The position numbers and the translations under genes were made by a program. Positions 28,437-41,464 of a DNA stretch of 64,000 nt are shown here, piece after piece; position 1 is the first letter of the stretch, and each line of letters begins with the position of its first letter. The DNA comes from Diogma glabrata (Eukaryota > Arthropoda > Insecta > Diptera > Cylindrotomidae): contig OY856188.1 of the NCBI GenBank assembly GCA_963693315.1, positions 158,420,694 through 158,484,693 of the forward strand, read 5' to 3'. The notes beneath the pieces are model-generated. The model saw nothing but the letters and a program-made list of their open reading frames with translations. It made no database searches and was not told where the DNA came from.

Positions 28437-30046
28437 ACTTCGGTCTGAAAGACCTAAGTATTACATTCATGAGCTCAAAGTGAAATTCTTACCCCCACTT
28501 TTTTTGACATTTCTCGACGTTTTAGGACCTCCTGATTCTAAAAAAGCAAAAAAAAAAAAATGTATGTCTGTCTGCCGGCCGTCATTACCTACGCTGCAGG
28601 GAAAACCGCTGGAGGGATTTCAAAAATTTTTTTTTCTAAAAATAGGTATTCACAAGGGACAGGTCCGAAAGGACGCTGTGTTCGATAACTGTACCGGAAG
28701 TGTGTCAAAAAAATCATTATGTGTGTCAAAAATAGCAAATTTTCATATTTTTGGCTTAAAAAACGTTCATTTTAAGTGATTACGAGTAGGAACATTAAAT
28801 TTGGAGAAATCTTGATGGTCGGGATTGGTATGTAAGATCAAAAACTAGATTATTGCATTATAAGTTTGTCAAAAAAATGTTGTCAAGTGTGTCAAAAGAA
28901 AGATTTTTATTTATTTTTTTACCTAATTTTTTGGAAAAAAAAATAAAATTAATTGTTTGTTTGAAATGAAGTTTTATTATTATTATTGAGAATTATGGCA
29001 TTATGAGGTTGTCAAAAAAATGTTGTCAAGTGTGTCAAAAGATTTTTATTTAGTTTTTTACCCTTTTTTTGGAAAAAAATAAAATTGTTTCTTTGAAATG
29101 AAATTTTATTATTATTATTGAGAATTATGGATTATAAGTTTGTCAAAAAATGTTGTCAAGTGTGTCAAAGGAAAGGTTTTTATTTATTTTTTACCCATTT
29201 TGTTTAGAAAACAATAAAATTAAAATAGTTTGTATGACATGATATTTTATTATTATTATAGAGAATTATGGCATTATAAGTTTGTCAAAAAATAATGTCA
29301 AGTGTGTCAAAAAATGATTTCATTTATTTTGTAGCCAATTTTTTTTTGAAAAAAAATGTAGCTGTTTTTATGACGTAAATGTAATCTAAAATGAAATTGG
29401 ACATGGAAGTTTTTGAATTTGTTATAGTTATTGAAATATTTTTGGAATTTTGAAAAAGTTTGTATTTTTGATTTTGTAATAATTTTTGCAATATTTTTAG
29501 AATATCGGTAAAAGTTTTAATTTTTGATTTTGTAAGAATTTTTGAAATATTTTTAGAATTTTGAAAAATTTTAAATTTTTGATATTATTATAATTTTTGG
29601 AATTTTGAAAAAATTTTCAATTTTTGATTTTGTAATAATTTTTGCAATATTTTTAGAATTTTGGAAAAAGTTTGAATTTTTAAGAATTTTTGAAATGTTG
29701 GAATTTAGAAAAAATTTAAATATTTGATTTTATTCTAATTTTTGGAATATTTTTGGAATTTTGAAAAAGTTAGACTTTATTTAATTTTTACAATATTTTT
29801 GGAATTTTGATTATAATTTTCTGGCAACGTATTGATGTTTCGTGTTAGTTGTGTAGTAAATTTTTAAACTGAGTTAAAAAAATGCTTGTACTTTAACAAA
29901 GAGTTATGTTTGATATACATCGCTGCCCAAAACTAAAAACCATGTCCTCATAAAAGTTTTTTGCCGAAAACTATATCAAAATCTTTAACCCAGACCGAAG
30001 TCTTGATATCTCAGAGCTGTGAGATTTCAGCCCCTCCATATTTTTT
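28437..30046. mobile_element. ACTTCGGTCTG repeat element, copy 2, inside the LINE 5' UTR
   Basis: It begins with the same ACTTCGGTCTGAAAGACCTA hairpin and ends with CCAGACCGAAGTCTTGATAT and CCCCTCCATATTTT. Subterminal GTTGTCAAGTGTGTCAAA is repeated four times between about 28870 and 29310. The right half is a tandem run of GATTTTGTAATAATTTTTG units (about 29400-29830). No enzyme is recognised, so it is probably non-autonomous. Confidence 0.7.
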
Positions 30047-31059
30047 AATAATTGATTTATTGAGCACTGGATAAAATATTTATGACTTTACTCTTTCGAA
30101 TATCGAACAAGAATCTTCTTTATTCAATAATAAAATATTTGTAATTTAATTTTAAAACACAATATTTTACTTTATGATTCCATAATAACATAATACGAAC
30201 ATAATACTTCTCTAGTCAAAAGTTCCTAAAAAGAGTTAGTTATTTATACGACTTATTTGTTTGCAGTCGAGACTGTCAAATTATTTTTTATAAGAGTGAT
30301 AAGTGATTACTAAAAGTGATAAATAAACATTTCATTTTTTTATGCCATCTAATACAAAGAAAATAATTGCAGAAGTGTTTTCCTATTCAAAAGAGACTTC
30401 TGTTTGTAAAATAAGTAAATCATTTTTAACAATTGTATTTATTTTATTTATTGTACTACATATATAATTTTTATAATATTTTTAAAAGTTCATCTAATAA
30501 TAAAATATTTGATATTTAACATAACAAAAAATCTCTTAGTTTATAACGCCATTTTTATAATTTTCCTTCAGAACAAAAAAAAACTGATTCTCGACAGTCA
30601 TATGCACAACGAATTTTATCTTTAAAACAAAAAATAACGCATCTCCTAAACTTTCACAAGTTGTTAGAAATAAAATAAGCTTCAATTTAGTTTAAAAAAA
30701 AAAAGGTGGAGCGACATCTTTTCTTCAATTACACCATTTTTTTCTTATATTACACCGTTAAAAGTTATTTTGAAAAATTTACAGTGTATGTTTTTAAAAA
30801 TTTTGTTTTAATACCTATTCAACGACATATCATTTATGCAGATCGATTTAGAAGTTTTTCTACAATCGCTCGTCAAAATGCACTCACATCACAAAATAAC
30901 AATAAAGGGGCACCCTGTGAAGACCCCTGGTCGAAAAAAAAAATTCTAGGAGAACTTGTATTTTTTATTTATGAAAGACTATCTATAAACAAAAAATAAT
31001 CAAAATTAAAAGGGGTCAAAACGTTGTTGAACGTTGTTGAATCTTCGTGAAATTGCTCA

Positions 31060-31655
31060 TATATATATTTTTAGAATTTAGAAAAAAGTTTCAATTTATG
31101 ATTTTGTAATAATTTTTGGAATATTTTTAGAATTTTGAAAAATTTAAAATTTTTGATATTATTATAATTTTTGGAATTTTGAAAAAAGTTTCAATTTTTG
31201 ATATTGTTATAATTTTTGCTATATTTTCAGAATTTTGGAAAAAGTTTGAATTTTTGAATTTTTAAGAGTTTTTGGAATATTATTAGAATTTAGAGAAAGC
31301 TTAAATATTTGATTTTATTTTAATTTTTGGAATTTTGAAAAATGTTTCAATTTTTGATTTTGTTATAATTTTTGCGATATCTTCACAATTTTTGAAAAAA
31401 GTTTAATCTTTGATTTTGTAATAATTTTTAGAATATTTTTAGAATTTTGAAAAAAGTTTGATTTTATTTAGTTTTTAATAAATTTCTAAACAGAGATAAA
31501 AAAATACATGTACTTTAACAAAGAGTTATGTTTGATGTACATCGCTGCCCAAAACTAAAAACAATGTCCTCATAGAAGTTTTATGGCGAAAACTATATCA
31601 AAATCTTTAACCAAAGTCTTGATATCTCAGAGCTTGAGATTTTAGCCCCTTCATA
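31060..31655. repeat. ACTTCGGTCTG repeat element, partial copy 3
   Basis: Only the right half is present: tandem GATTTTGTAATAATTTTTGG units, then ACATCGCTGCCCAAAACTAA, a degraded CCAAAGTCTTGATATCTCAG and GCCCCTTCATAT. Confidence 0.65.
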
Positions 31656-31689
31656 TATTATAATTAAAATAGTAATTATACAAAACCAC

Positions 31690-33000
31690 AACATTTTCGT
31701 TTATCGTAAAATGGCCACTTTTATGTCTTTTATAAAATGTCAACATCTTTTAAACTTAATAGATTTATAAAATAAAATTTTGGCGTTCGAATAGCAATTT
31801 CTATTATTTGATCTTTCATTTTGACAGATTAAAAAATTCATATAAAAAAATAAAAGATAAAAGAATAACAGGATAAAAGATTCGTATTGAATTGGGCCCA
31901 TATGTGAGAAAATCGATTATGTAGAAATTAAGACGGACGCCGAAGTCTCACCAATAAGGTACCGTTTTTATTTTTTCAAAGTACGGAACCCTAAAAACAA
32001 GTCATAAACTCATAAAAAAAAGAAATGTTTAAAACTTAATTTCTTCACAGATACAGAATTTCACTGCTGGAGCTAGATTATGTAACTATGAAGCGGTGAC
32101 TTCACCGTTTCAAGTGTTAAACATTTCTTCATTTCTTTTCATTAAAAACTTATCACTTCACAGTTACAGAATTTTACTGCAAGTCTTCATACAAATAATG
32201 TTTCGAAGGACACTAAATTTCGCTTAAATTACATTCCCTATAACTGTGTATTTTTCCAAATTTTTGATAAAATATGTTCCTGATAAAACTTCAAAAACTA
32301 AGCAGTCGCTGGTTGATTGAAATTTTTTTCTTGAAATTTTTTGATTGTTTTGTTTTTCATATGACTTTATCTCGACACCTTAAAAAAACTTATTTTAAAC
32401 TATCTTCTGCAGTGCGATACGTCTGCAAAACGTCTGCTAGTTTGTTACCGTTGATTTGCAACAGTAAAAGACAAAACTGAGCTTTGGGATATACTTACGA
32501 TAGTTAATTTGAAAATAGATGAAAAATCTCCGAAAGTGATCGAAATAATGTATTGGTAATATTTTTATAAACGATTTTTAGATAAAAATCATACGAAAAG
32601 AGCTTGATCAAGGTGAAATGTATATTTCATTACCTTTACTGGGTGTGGCCATTACCTTTACTGGCTCAAAAGTTAGGTGGTTAGTACTTTCCATTAAGAA
32701 AAAATACAATTAACCTTTAATTTGAAATCCAAAATATCGTTCCTGTTTTAAACCACATGAGCAAAACGAAATTTATAAATATTGGTTAAATTACACGGTT
32801 CTTCATTAGGAACTGTCTGTTTTACATGTTTTTGACAAAAAACAAAGCTAAAAATTCAGATAATTAAGCCATAGTGATAGACATAGTTAAAAAATGTGTC
32901 AATAATAAACATTGTTTTCCAATAATAAATTTGGTTTTAATCGTTTCATTCATATTTCAATAAATATAAGTTAAATATCAAATAAAAACACCTGAATATA
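31690..33000. other. Gene-free region upstream in coordinates of gene 2
   Basis: It includes the inverted partner of 21770-21965 (31690-31890), an ACGGAACCCT segment near 31983, and a locally repeated TCACAGTTACAGAATTTT motif near 32047 and 32160. No gene is supported. Confidence 0.4.
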
Positions 33001-33013
33001 GAGATATGAGGAT

Positions 33014-33019
33014 TTTATT
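33014..33019 (-). terminator. Poly(A) signal overlapping the stop codon of gene 2
   Basis: CACTAATAAAATCC on the minus strand contains the TAA stop and, shifted by one base, AATAAA. A 3' UTR of only 15-30 bases would follow. A more distal signal is possible near 32950. Confidence 0.45.
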
Positions 33020-33809
33020 AGTGGTGCCATGCATTGAATGCACAGTTTGGTGCATGTGCACGTAGATTAGGAAGAGCACGTGCAAATGCAGGTGCATTTA
33101 TGGGTGCAAAACCAGGTGCATAACCAGGTGCAAGTGGTTGTGCAGGTGAAAAACCAGGTGCTAGTGGGTGTGCAGGTGCAAGTGGTTGTGCAGGTGCATA
33201 GCCAGGTACAAATGAATTAGGTCTTGATCCAGAAATAAAAACATTATCTCGATACGATGGCTGTTGGACTGATTGTTGAAGTAATTTAACAGCAACTGGT
33301 CGTACACTGACTGTTGGTTTGGATCCTTTAGCAATAACAGTTGGTCTTACATTTACATTTGGAGAGTTATGAAGAATATATGGTCGGACAACAACAGTTG
33401 GTGATTTGACGTGAATGTTCGATGTTGGTTGATGAACTGTAATTGTTGGACTAGAATGTCTGAACACCGGGTTTGGTCCAGGTGCGGCAATGATAGATTG
33501 TCCTTCTTTAACGGTTCCGCCAGTTCCAGGAACATCGCTTAGAGCGATACGTTCACTTCCGACAGTTAAACCACTGCCGATATTTGATATTACTTCACCT
33601 CTTCTATTTAAAGCTAAATCAGGACCCCAAAGTTGTCTGTTTCTACCGTATGCATCTAAATTAATTGGACGTGGGCCAGCACAGATTGCAGTAACAGACT
33701 AGATTATTATAAAATATAAAATTAATAAATACAAAAAAATTTATTCGAGATCCAATCTTACCAAGATAAGGGCAACAAAAGTTGCAAATGATAATACAAA
33801 ACCGTTCAT
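33018..33809 (-). CDS. Secreted protein, SPNV-PTVI family, paralogue 2 (two exons)
   Basis: Exon 1 is 33809-33762 (16 codons), the intron is 33761-33699 (63 bp, GTAAGA ... CTAG, phase 0) and exon 2 is 33698-33018. The protein has 242 residues. The N-terminus MNGFVLSFATFVALILSVTA is a signal peptide, with cleavage near TA-ICA-GP. Residues about 97-150 hold four loose repeats of S-P-T-V-x-V-R-P type (HSSPTITVHQP, KSPTVVVRP, HNSPNVNVRP, SKPTVSVRP). ILHNSPNVNVRPTVIAKGS and RPVAVKLL at about 124-156 match paralogue 1. Residues about 183-221 are Ala-Pro-rich (PGYAPAQPLAPAHPLAPG). No enzyme motif. The same intron place and core in both genes prove common descent. An extracellular structural or secretory-gland role is inference; the family is not recognised. 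Confidence 0.82.
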
Positions 33810-33861
33810 AATTTTACTAATGTAGTTTAAACAATTAGATCTTAGTATGATCACAAATTAC

Positions 33862-33898
33862 CAACTGCATGTGCTGAAGTAGTAAAACGGTTTAAATA
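33862..33898 (-). promoter_or_regulatory. Core promoter of secreted-protein gene 2
   Basis: TATTTAAA (33898-33891) lies about 30 bases upstream of CAGTTG (33867-33862), close to the arthropod initiator TCAGT. The ATG follows about 55 bases later. The spacing fits a TATA-Inr core promoter. Confidence 0.5.
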
Positions 33899-34807
33899 TT
33901 AAATATGTTCATGGTCAATTCTGCTAGCACATGACTTTTTTATAGAATGTTAAATTTTAAGTTAAACAAATTTTTCTATGGTCATTTCAATGATCATAAA
34001 AGTAACAGCAGTATTTTCTTATAATTTACTTATAACAAAAAATTATGTTTGTACGTATTTTTTATAAAAAAGAAAAGATTTTGAAAAATTGGAAACAGAA
34101 ATATTAAAATATTGAAACATTTATGCAGATAGAGTAAATAAGAATATGGACGAAAAATATAATTTTTCGTTTGAAACTCTGGTTTTTATATTTATATTCT
34201 ATATTCATAACTGTAATAAATTAAAATGACAGTTATACTCTCATCAAATGTGCTTATATGTGGTTTTAATCATGGTGATATAAAAGTTGACAAAAATATA
34301 TTACGTCAGTACAAATGTGGACATACTAGTTACAGGATTTATAAAACAATCGTTGATCGTATCGTATAGCATTTCCTAATATTAAAGACACTATGAGCAG
34401 TTTTAAAAATCTTTTCAAGTGAGGTACTAGAAAACAGAAAAACGAAAACACGTATATTTTAGCAACACAATCTCTAGTTTGTAGTTCAACTTTGATGCGT
34501 TTTGATTTTAACATTAAGGTAGTTGATGTCTTTATTTTAATTAAATTTAATCCAACACTTCATAGCAAAACTGGAGCGTTTATTTGGTTTGACACTTTAG
34601 AAACCAAATAGAAATTATTTTAAGTCACCGAAACATCTTACAGTTTCGGATTGGTTTTTGTTAACAATTATTAAGCTTAAGTACATATTGGAAATCACTT
34701 GAATTTTGCAATTCGAAATAACTTTAAACAAAGAATAAACTTACAGTTTATTCTTTGCAGATGAAGATTTTGTAGAAATTGTTTTTTACCGAAAGTTGTA
34801 AGGTAAG
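33899..34807. other. Upstream region of gene 2, no gene seen
   Basis: AT-rich, with a short inverted repeat AAAGAATAAACTTACAGTTT then ATTCTTTG near 34730-34758. No repeat family or ORF is supported. It may hold regulatory DNA of gene 2. Confidence 0.35.
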
Positions 34808-35245
34808 TAATTATATCTGTTTGTTTCCTTTTATATTTATTTTATTATTATTTTGCACATTTCTATGTTTATGTATTCATTGTTTTTGCATTCATAAGTT
34901 ATGTAAAAACAAAGGTTACTATTAGTTAACATGTCCTTGCACCGTTGCAACTTTCAATTGCTTAAAGAAATATATCAGTAGAATATTATCGGCTTTTCGA
35001 AGATACTTTCTCATTCTGAATGAATGTGAAAGAATGAGAAAGTATCTTCGAAAAGCCGATAATATCCTACTGATATATTTATTTAAGTAATTAAAAGCTG
35101 CAGCAGTGCAAGGATATGTGCAAGGACATGTTAACTAATAGTAACATTTGTTTTTGCATAACTTATGAATGCAAAAACAATAAATACATAAATATATATA
35201 TGTGCAAAATAAAATAAATATAAAAGGAAACAAACAGATATAATT
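34808..35245. repeat. Palindrome with arms of about 210 bp and 13-base spacer
   Basis: TAATTATATCTGTTTGTTTC on the left mirrors GAAACAAACAGATATAATTA on the right. The inner arms GAAGATACTTTCTCATTCT and AGAATGAGAAAGTATCTTC enclose GAATGAATGTGAA. The arms differ only by a few substitutions and small indels. No ORF or recognised terminal motif. Confidence 0.9.
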
Positions 35246-35570
35246 AATAACCATACAATTTACATTAGAAATTCATTGATTGTTTATCCATTTCGACTGA
35301 GTTATCGAAATGATATAGACTGAAGTATAATACTTCTACTCTGTACAAAAGTACACAGTCAATATATGTTGGTGACACTTTACAATTACATACATTAATT
35401 CATTTAGTCTATGAAAGTTCTATATGTTTTGAATGAAGGCATGATAAGCACAGCTAAGAGAATTGGATGGTTCTTAAAGTAAGGGGAGGGGAAGGGGATG
35501 CGTTATTTTGGTTGTCGGTTCGTTTTAGAAAACAAATTTATAAAGTTTTTGTTTTGCTGCAAAAATCTAT

Positions 35571-35770
35571 NNNNNNNNNNNNNNNNNNNNNNNNNNNNNN
35601 NNNNNNNNNNNNNNNNNNNNNNNNNNNNNNNNNNNNNNNNNNNNNNNNNNNNNNNNNNNNNNNNNNNNNNNNNNNNNNNNNNNNNNNNNNNNNNNNNNNN
35701 NNNNNNNNNNNNNNNNNNNNNNNNNNNNNNNNNNNNNNNNNNNNNNNNNNNNNNNNNNNNNNNNNNNNNN
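35571..35770. other. Assembly gap, 200 N
   Basis: Exactly 200 N, probably a gap of set length whose true size is unknown. It truncates the left arm of the long-TIR element. Frames drawn across it are meaningless. Confidence 0.98.
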
Positions 35771-38700
35771 ACTTTTGTGCGGGGGGTCAACGGATCTTTA
35801 TGAAAATTTAGTACGCTATTTGAGTATATAAAAGAAGGTTCTCCTGAAAATTTCAGATCTCTAGGTGCCTTTGGGCTCAAAATAGGGCCCCTTAAAGGTT
35901 TAAAAATAGACGTTTTTACGTATTTTTACGTATTTTTTAAATCGTCGTAGCTCAGTGTTCCGAGCATATTTATTGATCCGAAGGGTCGCATTCTTTAGGT
36001 CATGATATGTAATTTTTATGAAAACATTTAAATAGCTCCATATCTACACCTCCGGCTACGGGGTTGCGTTGAAATAGACCATGTTGCAGAGAAAAATCAA
36101 AAAATTGTCGTTTTTTAAATGAACGTACGAGACGACTGAATTGACGTTTTGACCTTTGCGATCTCATTTAAAAAGTATTTTTATTACTTGTTTAAAATGC
36201 TAGGCTCAGATTTAAGATCGGCTGGAAAACGACGGAGATACAGCCGTTGAAAGATGGTTTAATTTCGAAAAATAGCGTTTTTGCGAGATTTTGATAGGCC
36301 GTAACTTCGTTCTAATAAAATGAATATCTTTGAAATTTTTTGTGAAAGTAGTCAAATATATATAGTTTAAAGCCCTGCAAATAAGTTCTTGGTTCTTGCC
36401 TCTATAGCCAAAAACGAGGCTCTAGATATCAGATATTTTTGTCTTTACATAAGCAAAATGCACAATTTAATCTCCTTTTTTGCACAATAACTTATTAATT
36501 AACAATGATTATTTGAATTTTTGAAACATTTGTATGGAAAAAACTATAAACTATAATATTTAACGTATTAAGAGACTCTCTAGGAACACTAAAAATGAAG
36601 CTAAGTAATATTTTTTTATTATTATCATTCGATAGAAAATTTCATTAACCCATTAACGATTAAACTTTGAATGCCATTTTTTCCCAGGTTATTGACCTTA
36701 GAAAAAGTTCGTAAATACCCATTTCGGCGCAAAATTTTATGTTTTTTTTAGAATCCAAGCTCAAAAAATCCAATTGTAAGCGTCAAAAAGGTTGGCATTC
36801 GTTTTGTAACTATTGATTTTATTATTTCATTTTTCGTTTAATTTCAATTTCATTAATTCGAATCAGTAATTGTGGTTTGATGATAAAGACGAAATTTTCC
36901 AAATAAGCCCGATCTTTCAATTAAGTATGTACGATTAACTGTGGGTGTTCACGTAACATCTACAATCGAGAAATCAAGAAATGCAAGAAATCACACGTGA
37001 AGACTACTTCTATCAATGCCATAACATTTTCATGATATTTTTTTCTACAAGAATTATAGAAAAAAATATCAATATGATTTCATGATAATTAAAAAAAAAT
37101 GGCGAATTGATTTTGTTTATCTTCAAACATATAAAATTAAAAACATATTTTTTCTATTTTGCGTCTAAAATAAAGTCATTTCGATACCCAAATGCGTATC
37201 GAAATGGCCTTCATTAAGATACGCAAAGTTTTGTTTTTCAAGGTTGGTCACATTGGTCATACAAACGTCAGTGAAAGTTAAAACGAATAATTATATAAAT
37301 AAAATTATTCTTATTCATTAATCTTATTATTAAAAAATAATCTAAATTAGTGTTAAATATTTTAATTAATTAAAATAATTAGTAATAATAACAAAATATC
37401 AAATTGACATATTTTAATAAAATACACATTTTATGAAAGCTAGTTTTGCAACAAAAAAGTATATAGAAATATGATAAAACGCAGAGCTTACTATTTTGAA
37501 TTGAAATTTTTAGAAATTTTCTTTAAAACATTAAGACATAAAAAATATTTTTTGAAATTTCAAGACAAAAAATGCAAAATAGAAAAAATAGTATAAAAAA
37601 CTCGTTTCATAAGACGTTTTATCGCACTTATCCTTTAGAAAACTCCCCGCTGCGCGGGTCGTTTTCTAAACAGATTGCGTGCGATAACATCGTCGATTAT
37701 GAAACTAGTTTCTTAATATACTATTATATATTATTTACATTCATAATTCATAGAATGTTTTTGAATATATAGTTATAACAAAATTATGGGAAAAAACAAA
37801 AGAGAAGTTAAAGTTTTGCAAACAAAACAAAAGGATGTTTTATATCTGTCAAAATATATCAGTATGATATTTTGATATACCAACAGCCATCTTTGATCTT
37901 TCTGTTGTATTTTTATCAATATCATTGCCATGATATTTGTCACGTGAAGAGGATGTGTAAAGTGCTTTCAACAATGTTGTATTAAACACACCGACTGGTA
38001 ACGTCAAAAGTATCCGTCATACTTAAACTACTGTTGTGTAAACCATCGCAGCATCTCCCAAGACTGTATTCACATAGTGCCGTAGTATTATTTTAAGAAA
38101 ATTGTATTCCAATTGTATAAGTACCAAGTACAAAGATCAAATTTTATGGCTATTTTATTTCGCTATTAAGGTGTCTGAAAATTGCATATAAAAATAAATT
38201 ATGGCACTCGAAAAACCCATACCTTGCATTCGGCGAATTTTTTAAATTGATAAAGCTTCGTTCCTAAGGCACATAAGAATTTTTGGAAAAGCTCATTTCA
38301 AAGATCTAACCAAGATCTATCAAAAAGTGATCTCAAAAGTTTTTTTATCATTGTCGTTCATTGTGTGAATGAACAATAAACGTGGCTCTTTTATTGTACT
38401 GATAAGGAAAATTCCACGATTTCTAGAGCCTCGTTCTCGGCTATAGAGGCAAGAATCAAGAACTTAATTTACAGCGCTTTAAACTATATATATTTGACAC
38501 CTTTCACAAAAAATTTCAAAGATATTCATTTTATTAGAACGAAGTTACGGCCTATCAAAATCTCGCAAAAACGCTATTTTTCGAAATTAAACCATCTTTC
38601 AACGGCTGTATCTCCGTCGTTTTTTAACCGATCTTAAATCTGAGCCCAGCATTTTAAACAAGTAATAAAAATACTTTTTAAATGAGATCGCAAAGGTCAA

Positions 38701-39090
38701 AACGTCAATTCAGTCGTCTCGTACGTTCATTTAAAAAACGACAATTTTTCGATTTTGTCTGCAACATGGTCTATTTCAACGCAACCCCGTAGCCGGAGGT
38801 GTAGATATGGAGCTATTCAAATATTTTCATAAAAATTACATATCATGTCCTAAAAAATGCGAACTTTGGATCAAAAAATATGCTGGGAACACTGAGCTAC
38901 GACGATTTAAAAAATACGTAAAAATACGTAAAAACGTCTATTTTCGGACCTTTAAGGGGCCTTATTTTGAGCCCAAAGGCACCTAGAGATCTGAAATTTT
39001 CAGGAGAACCTTCTTTTATATACTCAAACAACATACTAAATTTTCATAGAGATCCGTTGACCCCCCGCACAAAAGTGGTACGTATATAAA
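35771..39090. mobile_element. Long-TIR element with arms of about 660 bp
   Basis: 35771-36429 is inverted at 38419-39078 with few differences (ACTTTTGTGCGGGGGGTCAA against TTGACCCCCCGCACAAAAGT). The right arm extends about 20 bp beyond, so the left end is lost in the gap. The 2-kb interior encodes no recognisable transposase and holds hairpins, so the element looks non-autonomous. Its right end is about 20 bases from a (TA)n tract. Confidence 0.75.
37598..37715. repeat. Stem-loop inside the long-TIR element
   Basis: Successive complementary blocks GTTTCATA/TATGAAAC, TTATCGCAC/GTGCGATAA, TAGAAAAC/GTTTTCTA and CCCGC/GCGGG nest around a 3-base loop, with small internal loops. The tip (CCCCGCTGCGCGGG) is GC-rich in AT-rich DNA. 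The 66-codon frame here is a by-product. Confidence 0.7.
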
Positions 39091-39099
39091 AAAATGCTC

Positions 39100-39990
<891 letters not shown>

Positions 39991-40891
39991 TGGTAACAAT
40001 CAATAATGACTTTACACTCGTGACTTAGGATGTTGATTAGAATATTGACTTAAGTGTTGACGAAATACCCTCTCATCCTATGAATACATATATCGTAATA
40101 TCTAGAAATTTAATACAAAAAATCCCAAAGAAATAATTTTTATGTTCTATAAAAAATACACCAAAACAATAAAAAATAAATATAGGGTCCGCGTTGAACC
40201 CCGAACCTTTCTCACATCCCTCTACATCGACAATGACAACGAAATTTTGTACTGAGTTTTTTAAACATCATTTTATTAAACTGGTTTAAATTTTTAAATG
40301 TTTAAAAATGTATATTATAACACAAACTGTTTTTTGTCCTAATAATATCAAATGTTTGCAACTTACATTGTTTTTAAAAATTGTTAAAAATCTATATTTT
40401 TCTATGCTGTTATGTTCACTGTTCTATAGAACCATTTTCTGGGTCTGACTCCTGCTATAACAGTGCTACAAAGGGGGGTTAAGAAAAGCATTTGCTTACA
40501 TACAAAAGCACAAGCTTACATACAAAACACAACTATAATCATTTTAAAAATTAACTCTGAAATTTCTCATGTTTTTGCTTTTAACGATTTAAGTTTGATT
40601 GTGAAGTATATTAAGTACTATAAATCAAATATAATACATAGCACGTTTTTACCTTTATACGTTCAAAAGCAAAAATAAAACTTATTACATATATTGTGAC
40701 TAATTGAATTGAAAAAAAAAAAACAGATTTAATTAAAACAACAACAAAAACTATAAATAACTTTTTAAAAAATTCCCCCTCTAAATTTTATTAAAACAAT
40801 AACAAAAAAACAATAATTTTAATTTTGGATTTTTGAGATCAATTAAACTCAAGTAAGTAAAGAAGTAATTGGAATATTTTCAATTCAAAGG
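39991..40891. other. Gene-free AT-rich region
   Basis: No supported gene or repeat. CTTACATACAAAAGCACAAG, a short direct duplication of CTTACATACAAAA, lies near 40494-40523. Confidence 0.35.
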
Positions 40892-41001
40892 TATGGTTTG
40901 AAGTTTCTCAGAAAAAAACTACAATTCACATTTTACGTGTTTCGGATCGGAAACACGTAAAATGTGAATTGTAGTTTTTTTCTGAGAAACTTCAAACCAT
41001 A
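40892..41001. repeat. Perfect 110-bp palindrome
   Basis: TATGGTTTGAAGTTTCTCAG to ACGTGTTTC is mirrored without mismatch by GAAACACGT to CTGAGAAACTTCAAACCATA around a 6-base loop, GGATCG. No ORF. Confidence 0.92.
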
Positions 41002-41012
41002 TAATAAAAACT

Positions 41013-41440
41013 CTAAAATAAAAAAATAAATAAAAACAATTTAAAAAACACACTTTTTGAAAAACGAACTAAAAAGTAGAAAATAAATTTTGCACTCACA
41101 CCAGCGTTATGTCTTTTATAATTATATTTTCTTTGAAATTGTAAGAAGAAAAAATATTTAAATGGTATTTAACACATCTTAGCATAGATGCAAATTTTAA
41201 ATTTTTGACTAATTTAAAATGCTATTTTTCGATTGATAAACAGTTTTCCGTTCCCATTTGTTACATAAAATAAAAGTGGGTGGCGCATTCAGAAAGGAAA
41301 GGGAATTAACGTTGGTAGTCTCTCTTGTTAGACATTAATAAAGCATACATTTGTTCCTTTTCTTTATTAATGTATGCAAAATTTATTTTCTGCTTTTTAG
41401 TTCGTTTTTCAAAAAGTGTGTTTTTTAATTTTTTTTTTTA
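41013..41440. mobile_element. MITE family copy A (ACACACTTTTTGAAAAACG ends)
   Basis: The left TIR AAAAAACACACTTTTTGAAA is inverted at the right as TTTCAAAAAGTGTGTTTTTT. A second copy lies at 52653-53140. In this copy the right TIR has lost about 60 bp (the CATAACGCTGGTG part). The interior AAAAGTGGGTGGCGCATT is shared by both. Confidence 0.85.
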
Positions 41441-41464
41441 TAAATATTTTGCTTACGGCGAATA

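Larger units (their letters stand above)
24193..30118 (-). mobile_element. Near-full-length Jockey-clade LINE with target duplication
   Basis: On the minus strand the order is 5' UTR, ORF1, ORF2, 3' UTR with AATAAAG, then an A run at 24203-24193. TTTATTCAATAAT (13 bp) stands at 24180-24192 and again at 30119-30131, which marks the target duplication. Joining the outer flanks restores a sequence like the intact sister copy near 30495-30520. The 5' UTR is split by a second element at 28437-30046, leaving a LINE of about 4.3 kb. Confidence 0.85.
22655..30807. mobile_element. TIR transposon carrying nested insertions
   Basis: About 330 bp at 22655-22985 is inverted at about 30480-30807 (AAGTTTTTAAAAATGTACAC against GTGTATGTTTTTAAAAATTT, and GACTGTCGGGAATCAG against CTGATTCTCGACAGTC). 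Inside is a transposase remnant of the DGA/AEWH/HGKG family. A LINE occupies 24193-30118, so the element itself is only about 2.2 kb. The transposase 3' end is present twice (about 24030-24190 and 30340-30495), which suggests two fused or tandem copies. Confidence 0.65.

Noticed and set aside
35467..35880. Frames crossing the N gap
   Set aside because: Most residues are unknown and the frame across an unsized gap has no meaning.
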